Assembly (NCBI GenBank): GCA_031547595.1 | Contig: JAVBRU010000023.1 | Span: forward strand, 21,470-85,469 | Direction: 5' to 3' | Length of the DNA stretch: 64,000 bases | Source: JAVBRU01 sp031547595 | GTDB taxonomy: Bacteria; Bacillota; Clostridia; Christensenellales; Aristaeellaceae | Part shown: piece by piece, positions 40,296-48,970 of the stretch | Numbering within the stretch: the first letter of the stretch is position 1 | Layout: each line of letters starts with the position of its first letter | The notes under the pieces: model-generated | The model's input: the letters and a program-made list of their open reading frames with translations, nothing else | Database searches by the model: none | What the model was told of the DNA's origin: nothing | Translations under genes and position numbers: made by a program

Positions 40296-41864
40296 TTATC
40301 CCAGAATTGCTTTCAAATCCTGCTCCGGCGTGGTGATGGGGTGCAGATCAAACGCCGCTACCAGTGTGTTTAGCACATCCTTGGAGAAAAACGCAGGCAG
40401 GCTAGGGCCGATGTAGATGTTCTTGATACCCAGGCTGAGCAGCGTCAGCAAAATGCAAACGGCCTTCTGCTCATACCAGCTTAGCACCAGCGTGAGGGGC
40501 AGGTCATTTACTCCGCAGCCAAAGGCCCCCGCCAGTGCCACGGCCACCTGAATGGCGCCATAGGCGTCGTTGCATTGCCCCATGTCCAGAATTCTCGGAA
40601 AGGGGCCGATTGTGCCCGCATCCAGGTCGTTAAAGCGGTATTTACCGCAGGCCAGCGTCAACACCAGCGTATCCTTGGGGGTTTGCTTTACAAACTCCGT
40701 ATAGTAGTTGCGGCCGGGCTTCGCGCCGTCGCAGCCGCCCACCAGGAAGAAATGCTTCACCGCCCCCGCTTTCACGGCGTCGATGATGGCGGGGGCATTG
40801 CTAAGCACTGTCTGCCGCCCAAACCCGGTGGTGACGGTGGTGCCGCCGTTGATGCCAGTCATTTTCTGTTCTTCGCTATAGCCGCCCAGCTCAATGGCCT
40901 TTTCAATCAGCGCGGAAAAATCCTTGTATCCCTGCTCGTCCGCTGCAATATGCTGCATGCCCGGATAGGCTACAACGGAGGTGGTGTACACCCTGTCCGC
41001 ATAGCTGCCCTTGGGCGGCATCAGACAGTTGGTGGTAAAGAGGATGGGCGCGGGCACGTTTTCAAATTCCTTCTGCTGGTTTTGCCAGGCGGTGCCAAAG
41101 TTGCCCTTCAGCTGCGGGTGCTGCTTGAGGAGGGGATAGGCGTGGGCGGGCAGCATCTCGCTGTGGGTGTATACATTCACGCCGCGGCCGTCGGTCTGCT
41201 GAAGCAGCACCTTAAGATCATGGAGGTCATGCCCAGTCACGACGATGAAGGGGCCTTTTTCGATGGTCAGGGGTACCTGGGTGGGCACAGGATCGCCATA
41301 GTTTCCTGTGTTGGCCGCGTCCAGCAGCGCCATGCACTGGAGGTTGACGCCGCCAAACTCCATCAACAGTGCCAGCCAGGCATCCACCGTGTGCTCTTGC
41401 AGGAGTAAAGCCATGCCTTTGATAAACCATGCGTCCACACCGGCATCGCGCTGGCCCAGCGTGCGGGCATGATGTGCATAGGCCGCCATGCCGCGAAGGC
41501 CAAACAGCAGGGTAGAGCGAAGGGATACCTGATTCTCATCTCCGTGGAACAAATCCTGTGCACTTGGCACTTGCACATCGGCCAGCTTCTGGCGTTTCTC
41601 CTTCACCTGGCGGGTCAGCGCTGCGATCGTTTCCGGGTCGAAGCTCACGTTGGTGATGGTGGTGAACAGGCCGTCTACGATCAGGTCTACCGCTGCCTCG
41701 CACGTCACGTTCTTTTGCTGCATGGCCTGCGCCAAAGCGATCATTTCGCACGTCAGAATATCCTGTTCCAAGGCGGTGGCGGGCTGCTTGCCGCACACGC
41801 CGGACACCGTGCAGCCGCAGCCCTTGGCCGCCTGCTCGCACTGAAAGCAAAACATGTTTTCCAT
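40296..41864 (-). CDS. hcp: Hydroxylamine reductase / hybrid-cluster protein
   Basis: The ATG at 41864 follows CAGGAGGCG; the frame extends upstream without a site. The 522-residue protein starts MENMFCFQCEQAAKGCGCTVSGVCGK, the N-terminal four-cysteine iron-sulfur motif. It contains later hybrid-cluster segments (ILFTTNCLMPP, FFLVGGCDGAKPGRNYY, ILDMGQCNDAYGAI). Hcp reduces hydroxylamine or nitric oxide in anaerobes. It lies downstream of the DUF3021 gene, separated by a terminator. Confidence 0.96.
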   Translation of the reverse strand: MENMFCFQCEQAAKGCGCTVSGVCGKQPATALEQDILTCEMIALAQAMQQKNVTCEAAVDLIVDGLFTTITNVSFDPETIAALTRQVKEKRQKLADVQVPSAQDLFHGDENQVSLRSTLLFGLRGMAAYAHHARTLGQRDAGVDAWFIKGMALLLQEHTVDAWLALLMEFGGVNLQCMALLDAANTGNYGDPVPTQVPLTIEKGPFIVVTGHDLHDLKVLLQQTDGRGVNVYTHSEMLPAHAYPLLKQHPQLKGNFGTAWQNQQKEFENVPAPILFTTNCLMPPKGSYADRVYTTSVVAYPGMQHIAADEQGYKDFSALIEKAIELGGYSEEQKMTGINGGTTVTTGFGRQTVLSNAPAIIDAVKAGAVKHFFLVGGCDGAKPGRNYYTEFVKQTPKDTLVLTLACGKYRFNDLDAGTIGPFPRILDMGQCNDAYGAIQVAVALAGAFGCGVNDLPLTLVLSWYEQKAVCILLTLLSLGIKNIYIGPSLPAFFSKDVLNTLVAAFDLHPITTPEQDLKAILG

Positions 41865-41910
41865 AAAGTCGCCTCCTGTTAATCGGTCGACTTCAGCATA
41901 CAACAGGTAA

Positions 41911-41942
41911 AAGAAAAATTCCGTGGTCAAAGCCACGGAATT
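41911..41942 (-). terminator. Terminator of the DUF3021-LytTR operon
   Basis: AATTCCGTGG and CCACGGAATT form a perfect 10-bp stem with a 6-nt loop, followed on the minus strand by TTTCTTTT. Confidence 0.85.
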
Positions 41943-41946
41943 AAAA

Positions 41947-42402
41947 TCATTTTTTTGCTTCGATTCGTTTGTTTATGCGTTTGATTTTGCCGCGCCATAT
42001 CCCATATTGTACGCCCCACATCAGCACAAAGATGGCCGCAAAAATGCCTGCGTACATCAAAACCCCTGATAGCGTGTGTTCCATCCAATGCGCAAAATAG
42101 GCGACGGGGAACATCGTTGCCGCTGCAATCAGAAAGTATATCCCCGTTTGTTTTACGATGCTCCAGTTGTCTTTTTCCCATATCAGGGATGCCGCTGCAA
42201 AGGATGCGCCCAGCATGCCGCACAGTATTGCCTGAAATACGACTGCGCCTATTTCGCTGCCAAACACGTCTATCAGCGTGGGCACACAGGGGGAATAGGC
42301 CCCCTCCGCGGAAAAAAGCGAGATCAGGATGGTGATTGTATATCCCATAAAAACCCCCAAGGGGAAGCCCAACAACCCGCGTTGAAGTACTTTCTTCTTC
42401 AT
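41947..42402 (-). CDS. DUF3021 family membrane protein
   Basis: The ATG at 42402 (MKKKVLQRGLLGFPLG) follows GAGG. The 151-residue protein has four membrane helices (LGVFMGYTITILISLFSA, GAVVFQAILCGMLGASFAAASLI, TGIYFLIAAATMFPVAYFAHWM, GVLMYAGIFAAIFVLMWGVQYGIW). DUF3021 proteins are typically encoded with a LytTR-type regulator, as here, and in related systems the membrane partner inhibits the regulator. The ligand is unknown. Confidence 0.88.
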   Translation of the reverse strand: MKKKVLQRGLLGFPLGVFMGYTITILISLFSAEGAYSPCVPTLIDVFGSEIGAVVFQAILCGMLGASFAAASLIWEKDNWSIVKQTGIYFLIAAATMFPVAYFAHWMEHTLSGVLMYAGIFAAIFVLMWGVQYGIWRGKIKRINKRIEAKK

Positions 42403-42412
42403 GATTCTCACC

Positions 42413-42853
42413 TCAAATTCCTAGCATTTGCTTGATCTTGGCGACATAACGCCTTGCAACATACGTCGCTGTGCCATTTTGAAAACGGACACAAATCGTG
42501 CCGGAGAATCCCAGGTCAAAGCCCTTTACCTTCTTCATATTGATTATTTCGGCGCTTGAAATGCGCACAAAGCCCGAGGAATAGAGCCGTTCCTCCGCTT
42601 CATACATTCGCATGCGAACGGTGTATTCGCCGCTGTCTGTGACAGCATAAACTTTTTGATTGGCGGCGTACATTCGGATAATATTCTCAGGCTCCAGCAC
42701 AACGGCCTCACTGTTTTGAAAGCCCAACAATACAGACGGCGGCTGCCCTGAAATTCTTTTAACCAGTTCATTGATCTCATCTGTCATTTTGTTTGCCACA
42801 ATGATCACCAAGGGCTCGGCGCATTGCTCGTCAATCCTGATTTCAACCCGCAT
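42413..42853 (-). CDS. LytTR-domain transcriptional regulator without receiver domain
   Basis: The 146-residue protein has a short N-terminal region (MRVEIRIDEQCAEPLVIIVANK) and a LytTR DNA-binding domain from about residue 45. That domain contains ILLEPENIIRMYAAN-like strands and the conserved RLYSSGFVRISSAEIINMKKVKGF motif. It lacks a CheY-like receiver, so control is probably by the membrane partner encoded 10 bases downstream (compare HdrRM and BrsRM of Streptococcus mutans). It may autoregulate the pair. TATACT lies about 37 bases upstream, without a clear -35. Confidence 0.9.
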   Translation of the reverse strand: MRVEIRIDEQCAEPLVIIVANKMTDEINELVKRISGQPPSVLLGFQNSEAVVLEPENIIRMYAANQKVYAVTDSGEYTVRMRMYEAEERLYSSGFVRISSAEIINMKKVKGFDLGFSGTICVRFQNGTATYVARRYVAKIKQMLGI

Positions 42854-42961
42854 CCTGTCACCTCTCCTTCTGCCGCAACACCAGTATAAGTGATTTCGGC
42901 GGCAATTTCATCTATTTTGTGATAAGTGGTCGTTTGCGGCGTGTAACTGGTACCTGATAGC

Positions 42962-42998
42962 AAAAAATCGCACGATGCCTCAAAAGACAAGGTGCGAT
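42962..42998 (-). terminator. Terminator of the VOC gene
   Basis: Minus-strand ATCGCAC and GTGCGAT pair across 18 bases, followed by TTTTTG. Confidence 0.6.
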
Positions 42999-43023
42999 AC
43001 ATGGTTTTAAAGTATCGGCCTTC

Positions 43024-43389
43024 TCACACAAATACGCACCAGCGCACCTGATACCGGTCTACCAGGCTGAACATGCAAGGGCTGAAATCGCAGGGGCCGA
43101 TCTCGAAATCCACTGCGGCACCCTCTCGCAACACAGCATATGCCGCCTTCACGGTTTCTTCGTGCCCTTCTCCCAGGTGCAGGCAAAACTGCATGGTGTT
43201 TCCGGGATTGGCGTCCCCCTGCAGTTCTGATACCGCCAGCACCTGTCCCCAAACATCCAGCTCGCAGTGCAGGTAGGTGCCATCCTCATGGGGGAATGCA
43301 CAGAGCAGCTTGGCGTCAAACGCCCTTTGATAAAACGCAACGGCGCTTACGCTGTCCTTCACGTAGGTTTGCAGCATGGATCGAAGCAT
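43024..43389 (-). CDS. VOC/PhnB-like glyoxalase-fold protein
   Basis: The start at 43389 follows AAGGAG and gives 121 residues. The sequence MLQTYVKDSVSAVAFYQRAFDAKLLCAFPHEDGTYLHCELDVWGQ... is typical of the PhnB branch of the vicinal oxygen chelate fold, which includes 3-demethylubiquinone-like and resistance proteins. Enzyme activity cannot be assigned. It probably has its own short transcript ending at 42962. Confidence 0.85.
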   Translation of the reverse strand: MLRSMLQTYVKDSVSAVAFYQRAFDAKLLCAFPHEDGTYLHCELDVWGQVLAVSELQGDANPGNTMQFCLHLGEGHEETVKAAYAVLREGAAVDFEIGPCDFSPCMFSLVDRYQVRWCVFV

Positions 43390-43453
43390 AAACTCATTTC
43401 TCCTTATTGTTTGCTTTGAAATGAGTATAGCAAAAACCTGACGGAAAAGCAAA

Positions 43454-44830
43454 TCAGCTTTCCCGTTCTACCATGACCGCCATCCGGTCAAGCTCCTGCA
43501 CCAGTTCCTTGGCCGTGATGTTTCCGGCGGCAAAGCGCTTGACCAGGTTCGTCATCGCTATGCCCTCGTCCGTGCCGGGGCTGAACAGGCTGGGCGTTTT
43601 GAAGTACAGAAGGTTGGCAAACTCCCGGTACTGCGCCAGCAGCTCGGGCGATATGGAATATTCTTTCTGATATAGCTCTTCCAAAGACAGCTTTTGCTTC
43701 TCCAGCAGCGCCTCCAGCTCCGGCTTCTCCTGGCTGTCGATCCACGAGTCCCCCGTAACGGCAGATGGATCGGCTAACTTAAGCTCCAGCCGCGCAATCA
43801 CCTTTTGCACAATCGCGATGTTTTCTGCGCGGTTTGGGTCCTTCAGCGGCTCGGCATCCATAAAGAGATAACGCTCGTAAACTTCCATGGGCTGCGTGGC
43901 GATGCCTGCCAGCAGCTCCAGCGCTTTGTCTTTGTTTTTACTGGTGGCATGGATGCACACCACGTCCAGCATCGCCGTTACCAGCCGCGGTTGATTGTTG
44001 TTGATGCGCAGCGTGACCAGGTTGCTTGTCATGTTCTGCGGCCAGTGCATCTGCGCGGGCGTGTCAAACAGGCCCTTTGTGCCTTGCTTATTGGCAGGCT
44101 CGCAGTTGTACAGCGCTTTACCCACCGCCTTTGTGCGGTCAAGCAACGCGATTAGCTCTGGGTTATCAAAGCGCAAGGGCTGCCCTGCGTATTGCAGTTG
44201 CATAATATAGTTGTCCAGCAACATACCCGTCAGCCACTGGGTATACGTGGCTGAATTGTAGACGGTTTCGTCAAACATGCTGTTGACGGTGATTTTGTAT
44301 TCTGGATTGGCCTCCACGTGTGCCACCCAGTTTTCCAGGAACGTCAAAAACTCTGGGTATGATGTGGGCACGTCCTCGGCGGTCAATTCTGCCATCGCCC
44401 AGGTGTCTGGATTGATCGTGAACAGATCAAAGGCAATGCCATCCGGGATTGCGTAGATTTTTCCATCGACCATCAGCCGCTCAGTGATGGACGGCCACAT
44501 CCTTGCGACTGCGTCTTGAATGGCCTGGCTCTCGGACAGATCCATGCAATAGCCCTTCTGAATCAAAGGCACGGGATTCATATAAGCCAGGTTGAGCCCG
44601 AAAGCATCAAAATCAAACTCTCCGGTGAGCAGCGCGCCGCTCAGTTGGTCGGTACTGCTGTAATAGGTTTCCGCCCCTGTGACGGTTATCTCCGGGTGTG
44701 CTTTCATAAATTGCTTGTATCCATCGCCCCAGCCGGCGATTTGATAGAGCTTCAGGGTTTCCGCATGTGCATTAGCAGCAAGTATCAGGCAAAACAGCAC
44801 CAACAGCAGGAAAAGTCCGTTCCGTTTCAT
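43454..44830 (-). CDS. Extracellular solute-binding protein (family 1-like)
   Basis: A signal peptide (GLFLLLVLFCLILAANAHA, about 5-23) is followed by about 435 residues of solute-binding-protein type. Markers include LKLYQIAGWGDGYKQFMKAHPEI..., a FDFDAFGLN loop, VDGKIYAIPDGIAFDLFTIN, and an ALELLAGI helix. It lacks the lipobox Cys usual in Gram-positive binding proteins, so it may be released or anchored differently. No permease or ATPase of its class is adjacent; the B12-type transporter beyond the divergent promoter belongs to another family. Ligand unknown. Confidence 0.75.
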   Translation of the reverse strand: MKRNGLFLLLVLFCLILAANAHAETLKLYQIAGWGDGYKQFMKAHPEITVTGAETYYSSTDQLSGALLTGEFDFDAFGLNLAYMNPVPLIQKGYCMDLSESQAIQDAVARMWPSITERLMVDGKIYAIPDGIAFDLFTINPDTWAMAELTAEDVPTSYPEFLTFLENWVAHVEANPEYKITVNSMFDETVYNSATYTQWLTGMLLDNYIMQLQYAGQPLRFDNPELIALLDRTKAVGKALYNCEPANKQGTKGLFDTPAQMHWPQNMTSNLVTLRINNNQPRLVTAMLDVVCIHATSKNKDKALELLAGIATQPMEVYERYLFMDAEPLKDPNRAENIAIVQKVIARLELKLADPSAVTGDSWIDSQEKPELEALLEKQKLSLEELYQKEYSISPELLAQYREFANLLYFKTPSLFSPGTDEGIAMTNLVKRFAAGNITAKELVQELDRMAVMVERES

Positions 44831-44931
44831 GGATGAGTCACCCTTTCTTTTCTGTGATTGAAACGCTTCACACCAATAACGCGCGAAACCATCAAAAAGT
44901 TATTGCAAAAACAAAACCTTTGTATCATTCA

Positions 44932-44960
44932 TTGACAGGCCTTCCTTCGCGCCTTATAAT
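44932..44960 (+). promoter_or_regulatory. Promoter of the B12 riboswitch transcript
   Basis: TTGACA (44932-44937) and TATAAT (44955-44960), both perfect, with a 17-bp spacer. Confidence 0.85.
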
Positions 44961-44967
44961 AAACAAG

Positions 44968-45165
44968 ACAAATGAATAGCGGGGGTATTTGCATGGAAAC
45001 ATGCGGCGCGGATGCTTTGCTATCAGCGTCAGGGAAGCGGATGCAATTTCCGCACTATCCCAGTAACCGTGAAGCGGACGAACGGACAAGCGCGAACAGC
45101 GCAGCCACTGTCTTATAGATGGGAAGGTGTCCAAGTAGGATGATGCCAAGTCGGGAGACCTGTTT
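44968..45165 (+). ncRNA. Cobalamin (B12) riboswitch
   Basis: Conserved pieces occur in the right order: a GGTATTTGCATGG-like start near 44985, GGGAAGCGGATGCAATTTCCGC (near 45032) followed by ATCCCAGTAACCGT, the B12-box core GCAGCCACTG (45101-45110), GGGAAGGTG, and GATGCCAAG..GGGAGACCTG (45142-45162). It precedes a corrinoid-type transporter and cobO, and a terminator follows, so cobalamin should repress the operon. Confidence 0.93.
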
Positions 45166-45228
45166 ACACCCCCATCGTTCTCCTGGGGATGAGCCACACG
45201 ATAAAAGCACTATTTTGTAGTCTTTTTA

Positions 45229-45271
45229 GGTCGTGCCTTTCTCCTGAGAACAAGGGACGTCTTTTTATTTT
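45229..45271 (+). terminator. Expression-platform terminator of the B12 riboswitch
   Basis: GGTCGTGCCTTTCTC pairs with GAGAACAAGGGACGTC (small mismatches), followed by TTTTTATTTT, 23 bases before the permease start. Confidence 0.8.
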
Positions 45272-45293
45272 AATTACTGTAAGGGAGCTCTTC

Positions 45294-46337
45294 ATGCATA
45301 AAAATAACGAGCATTTTCGCGGGTTGGAGTTTTTGCTGTTTGCGGCCATCACATTTGTGGTTTTGATACTGTGTGTAGGCCTTGGCAGCGTGAATGTGCC
45401 CTTTGTTGATACGCTGACGGTGATCTGGAACAGCCTTTGGAAGCTGCCCCTGCCGGAGGGCATTTCCGGGGCTATCATCATGAACATTCGGCTGCCACGG
45501 GTGCTTTGCGTGGCGCTGACGGGCGCGGCATTGTCGCTTTGCGGCGCGGCCATGCAGGGCCTGCTTCGCAATCCCTTGGCGGATGGCTCCACAATGGGCG
45601 TGTCCTCGGGCGCATCACTGGGCGCAATGCTGGCCATACTGCTGGGCATTTCCTTCCCAGGGCTGCCCTATGCGGGCACGATGGTGATGGCTATGCTGTT
45701 TGCCTTTTTGTCGCTGATGCTGATTTTGTCGCTGGCCTATGTGCTGGATCGCTCGCTTGCCACCAACACCATCATCCTGATCGGCGTTATTTTCACCATG
45801 TTTGTGAGCAGCCTGATGAGCCTGCTGATCGCCTTTTCGGGCGAAAAGCTCAAATCCATCACGTTTTGGACGATGGGCTCGCTCGCTGGCAGTACCTATA
45901 CCAACGCGCTGACACTGCTGCTTGCGCTGGTGCTTTGCGGCGGTGTGCTGCTTGCCAATGCGCGGGAGCTGAACGCCTTTGCCCTTGGCGAGGAAAACGC
46001 GCGCCATGTGGGCGTGAACGTGCGCAAAATAAAACTGCTGATCCTCATCACGGTGTCCATGCTGATTGGGGTATGCGTGTCCATCGGCGGCACCATCGGC
46101 TTTGTTGGGCTGGTGATGCCGCATATGACGCGCATGGTGGTGGGGCCCAATCACAAGCGGCTGCTGCCGGCAGCGTTGTTTTCCGGCGCAATCTTTTTGA
46201 TGCTGGCTGATCTGTGCGGGCGGATGATACTGCGTCCGCTAGAGCTGCCCATTGGCGTAGTGACTTCCCTGATAGGCTCGGTGGTGTTTGTGATGATTTT
46301 TTACCGCACCCGAAAGGCAGGGAAGGGCGCATGCTGA
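45294..46337 (+). CDS. FecCD/BtuC-type ABC permease, probable corrinoid importer
   Basis: The ATG at 45294 follows AAGGGAGC. The 347-residue protein has the FecCD family pattern: NIRLPRVLCVALTGAALSLCGAAMQGLLRNPLADGSTMGVSSGASLGAM, then IILIGVIFTMFVSSLMSLLI, and GTIGFVGLVMPHMTRMVVGPNHKRLLPAA, with about nine to ten helices. This family imports cobalamin, siderophores or heme. The B12 riboswitch and cobO point to corrinoids. Confidence 0.93.
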   Translation: MHKNNEHFRGLEFLLFAAITFVVLILCVGLGSVNVPFVDTLTVIWNSLWKLPLPEGISGAIIMNIRLPRVLCVALTGAALSLCGAAMQGLLRNPLADGSTMGVSSGASLGAMLAILLGISFPGLPYAGTMVMAMLFAFLSLMLILSLAYVLDRSLATNTIILIGVIFTMFVSSLMSLLIAFSGEKLKSITFWTMGSLAGSTYTNALTLLLALVLCGGVLLANARELNAFALGEENARHVGVNVRKIKLLILITVSMLIGVCVSIGGTIGFVGLVMPHMTRMVVGPNHKRLLPAALFSGAIFLMLADLCGRMILRPLELPIGVVTSLIGSVVFVMIFYRTRKAGKGAC

Positions 46338-47095
46338 CAGTAGACAGCGTATCCGTCCGTTATGGCGAAACGTGTATTGTGCAGGACGCCAGCTTTGTGG
46401 TACAATCAGGCCAATGGCTGATGCTTTGCGGCCCCAACGGTGCGGGCAAGTCTACCCTTGTCAATGCCATTGCGCAGGGCGTGCGCTATACAGGCAATAT
46501 CCTGCTGAATGGTCAGATTGTGAAAAACATCAAACCCATGGCATTTGCACGTCAGGTGGGCGTGCTGGCGCAGAATAATACAGTGGGATTCGCCTTCACG
46601 GTGGAGGAAGTGGTGCAGCTGGGGCGCTATGCCCATGCGAAGGGGATGCTGGCCAGGGATGATAAAGACGGAGCGGCGCAGGTGGATGCCGCCATGGAGG
46701 CGACGGGGCTTTTGGCGCTTCGTGATCATAGCATGCTCACGTTATCCGGCGGCGAGATGCAGCGAGCGTTCCTGGCGCAGGTGTTTGCCCAGGCACCGTC
46801 ACTTTTGATATTGGACGAGCCTGCCAATCATTTGGATCTGGTATACCAAAGGCAGCTGTTCTCGCTGATAGAAAAATGGCTGAAAACACCCGGGCGTGCC
46901 GTGATATCCGTGGTGCATGATTTGAGCCTGGCCAGAAAATACGGCACCCACGCCATGCTGATGCACGAGGGGCGCGCCGTGGCGCTGGGGGAAACAAGGG
47001 ATGTGCTCAATCGAGACAACCTCCGGCGTGTCTATGGTATGGACGTGTACGAATGGATGCGGGACATGCTGAAAAATTGGAGGGATGAGGAATGA
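46331..47095 (+). CDS. ABC transporter ATP-binding protein (BtuD/FecE type)
   Basis: The ATG at 46331 overlaps the permease stop by 7 bases. The 254-residue ATPase has Walker A GPNGAGKSTLVNAI, signature LSGGEMQRAFLAQ, Walker B LLILDEPANHLDL, and a switch His (VISVVHDLSLARKYG). It powers import with the permease. No matching BtuF-type binding protein is in this operon. Confidence 0.95.
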   Translation: MLTVDSVSVRYGETCIVQDASFVVQSGQWLMLCGPNGAGKSTLVNAIAQGVRYTGNILLNGQIVKNIKPMAFARQVGVLAQNNTVGFAFTVEEVVQLGRYAHAKGMLARDDKDGAAQVDAAMEATGLLALRDHSMLTLSGGEMQRAFLAQVFAQAPSLLILDEPANHLDLVYQRQLFSLIEKWLKTPGRAVISVVHDLSLARKYGTHAMLMHEGRAVALGETRDVLNRDNLRRVYGMDVYEWMRDMLKNWRDEE

Positions 47096-47622
47096 CTGAT
47101 CAGGGCTTGACCCATGCGTATTACGGCTTTGGCAAAGGCAAGACCACTGCGGCGCTGGGGCTGTCGCTGCGCGCAGCGGGGCAGGGGATGCGCGTTGTGA
47201 TCGTGCAGTTTTTGAAGTCCACCCCCACCGGCGAATTGAATGCCCTGGCGGCGGTACCCGGCATCACGGTGCTTCGAAGCACGGAGAAGTTTGGCTTCGT
47301 CTGGCAGATGGGCGCGGGCGAAAAGCAGCACCTGCTGGAGGTGCATGATGCGCTTTTGCAGCAGGCGCTTGCGCGTGTTGCCGAGGGTATGTGCGATCTG
47401 TTGGTGTTGGACGAAGGCATGGATGCCCTGCAGATGGCACTGGTAGATGAAGCGGTGTTCAGGAAACTACTCACAAAGAAGCCCCCAGCGCTGGAGCTTG
47501 TAATTACCGGGCATCAGCCGGTGGATTGGGTGCTGGATCATGCCGATTATGTGACGGAAATGGTATGCCACAAACACCCGTATGAGCGCGGGGTGCCTGC
47601 GCGGCGAGGTGTGGAATATTGA
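47092..47622 (+). CDS. cobO: Cob(I)yrinic acid a,c-diamide adenosyltransferase
   Basis: The 176-residue protein has a P-loop near the N-terminus (YYGFGKGKTTAALGLSLRAAGQGMRVVIVQFLKS) and CDLLVLDEGMDALQMALVD, typical of CobO/BtuR. It attaches the 5'-deoxyadenosyl group to imported corrinoids. It overlaps the ATPase gene by 4 bases (ATGA). Its presence fits a salvage pathway under B12 riboswitch control. Confidence 0.95.
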   Translation: MTDQGLTHAYYGFGKGKTTAALGLSLRAAGQGMRVVIVQFLKSTPTGELNALAAVPGITVLRSTEKFGFVWQMGAGEKQHLLEVHDALLQQALARVAEGMCDLLVLDEGMDALQMALVDEAVFRKLLTKKPPALELVITGHQPVDWVLDHADYVTEMVCHKHPYERGVPARRGVEY

Positions 47623-47640
47623 TGTGTGTTGGAGGAAATT

Positions 47641-48102
47641 ATGCTGATAATCCGAAAGTATGAGGACAAAGACTGGGCAGCGATACAGGAAATTCACGAC
47701 CTTGCCAGAATGTACGAGCTGACGGGTGCAGGCCTTCCGGAGGCGTTTTTGCGGCTGGAGGACACCTACGAAAACGAGGATTTGTTCGAAAACGAAGTGC
47801 TCGTGGCCGAAAGGGACGGCACTGTGCTGGGCTTCGTCGCATATTCAGAGGAAGAGCTTGCGTGGCTGTATGTGCATCCTTCCGCTATGCGCCAGGGCAT
47901 TGCCCGGGCTTTGGTCAGCCATGTTTTAAGCCTTACGGAAGGGAAAATGACGCTTGAGGTGCTTTGCGGCAACGATCCTGCTATCAAGCTGTATGAGGCG
48001 ATGGGCTTTGTGACAGTGGAGATTGGCTCAGGGCAAATGCCGGGCAATGAAAAGTTTTCCGTCCGTGCACATGTGATGGAGTATAATGCGGATAAAGAAT
48101 AA
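47641..48102 (+). CDS. GNAT family N-acetyltransferase
   Basis: The ATG at 47641 follows GGAGG. The 153-residue protein has the acetyl-CoA motif LYVHPSAMRQGIARALVSHVL and the late motif LEVLCGNDPAIKLYEAMGF of the GNAT fold. The substrate is unknown. It is the last gene of the B12 operon, 18 bases after cobO. A convergent terminator follows. Confidence 0.92.
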   Translation: MLIIRKYEDKDWAAIQEIHDLARMYELTGAGLPEAFLRLEDTYENEDLFENEVLVAERDGTVLGFVAYSEEELAWLYVHPSAMRQGIARALVSHVLSLTEGKMTLEVLCGNDPAIKLYEAMGFVTVEIGSGQMPGNEKFSVRAHVMEYNADKE

Positions 48103-48124
48103 GCTGCGCATACCAGGCGCAGCT
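48102..48124. terminator. Terminator between the B12 and hydrogenase operons
   Basis: AGCTGCGC (48102-48109) and GCGCAGCT (48117-48124) form a perfect 8-bp stem with loop ATACCAG, followed by ATAGGTTTTCC. It can serve both convergent operons. Confidence 0.65.
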
Positions 48125-48614
48125 ATAGGTTTTCCCCGATAAACCCCGCCAGCGCGCCGGTCAGTGCATCCACCGCCGCCTTCACAGGTGCCGTCATTTC
48201 TGCGTCAAAGGCAATGCTTTGGTATTGGATGCCCAGCAGCGCTGTGTCCGCACCGGTCTGATCCACAATGTAGCTCACCATGATTCGCAGCGGCAGCATG
48301 TGCGAGCAAAACGTGGGCCCGCCCACATCCGAGGGGTTAATTTCAACAACCTCTCCGGGCACACCACCCACATCCGCCGCGTCCAGCAACAGCACATGCG
48401 TGGGCTGAAAAGCGCATATCTTGCCGCTGTAGTTTTCCGGCGCTGTTTCCCCAACGCACAATAGCACATTGGGGTTATTTACGATTGCTTTCAAATTTTC
48501 CACGATCACGCATCCGGCGGCGTCATCCGCCTTGAGCACCGAGCCCGCGCCCAAAATAGCCAGCCGCTTTGCACCTGCGAACCGGGCTTCGAGGTAGCTT
48601 TTTAGTGATTGCAT
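48123..48614 (-). CDS. Hydrogenase maturation protease (HycI-like)
   Basis: The start at 48614 overlaps the previous stop (TGATG). The 163-residue protein has LAILGAGSVLKADDAAGC near the N-terminus, with the acidic metal ligand, and VLLLDAADVGGVPGEVV in the middle, both diagnostic of the M52/HycI family. It would clip the C-terminal tail of the [NiFe] large subunit encoded upstream after nickel insertion. Last gene of the hydrogenase operon. Confidence 0.92.
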   Translation of the reverse strand: MQSLKSYLEARFAGAKRLAILGAGSVLKADDAAGCVIVENLKAIVNNPNVLLCVGETAPENYSGKICAFQPTHVLLLDAADVGGVPGEVVEINPSDVGGPTFCSHMLPLRIMVSYIVDQTGADTALLGIQYQSIAFDAEMTAPVKAAVDALTGALAGFIGENL

Positions 48615-48970
48615 CAGATTTCTACCTTCAGGCAATTCCGGTCGGAACAGGCAAGCTCGAAGGAAGACGAATTCTCCAAAGCATTTTTATTGCAGGAATC
48701 CACGCACTGGCCGCAAAAAATGCATTTATCCATCAGCACCGTGGCCTTGAAAAGTTTCTCTTCCACGCCCTCCACCCGTTCAATCAGGATGGCATTGGAG
48801 GGGCAGTTGCGCATGCACAGCTTGCAGCCGATGCATTTGTCCTGATGGAAGGCAAGGCTGCCCCGGAACCGCTCCGATACCTTGGCTTTCACCGCGGGGT
48901 AGAGCACCGTATCGCTTTTCCGTCCCAGCATTTTGATCAGCTGGGGCACCATTTTGCCCATTCTGCTCAT
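48614..48970 (-). CDS. Hydrogenase ferredoxin-like subunit (NuoI homologue)
   Basis: The start at 48970 overlaps the preceding stop by 4 bases. The 118-residue protein carries two 4Fe-4S motifs, DKCIGCKLCMRNCPSNAI and DKCIFCGQCVDSCNKNAL, which carry electrons to the small subunit. The N-terminus is short and the last 15 residues contain an extra Cys pair. In group 4 hydrogenases this subunit accepts electrons from ferredoxin. Confidence 0.94.
   Translation of the reverse strand: MSRMGKMVPQLIKMLGRKSDTVLYPAVKAKVSERFRGSLAFHQDKCIGCKLCMRNCPSNAILIERVEGVEEKLFKATVLMDKCIFCGQCVDSCNKNALENSSSFELACSDRNCLKVEI

Noticed and set aside
44853..44875. TGAAACGCTTCACA before the solute-binding gene as a catabolite (cre) site
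   Set aside because: The central CG is off by one base from the cre consensus, so I do not call it.
44925..45197. 90-residue minus-strand frame
   Set aside because: Lies across the B12 riboswitch, which explains the conserved sequence better.
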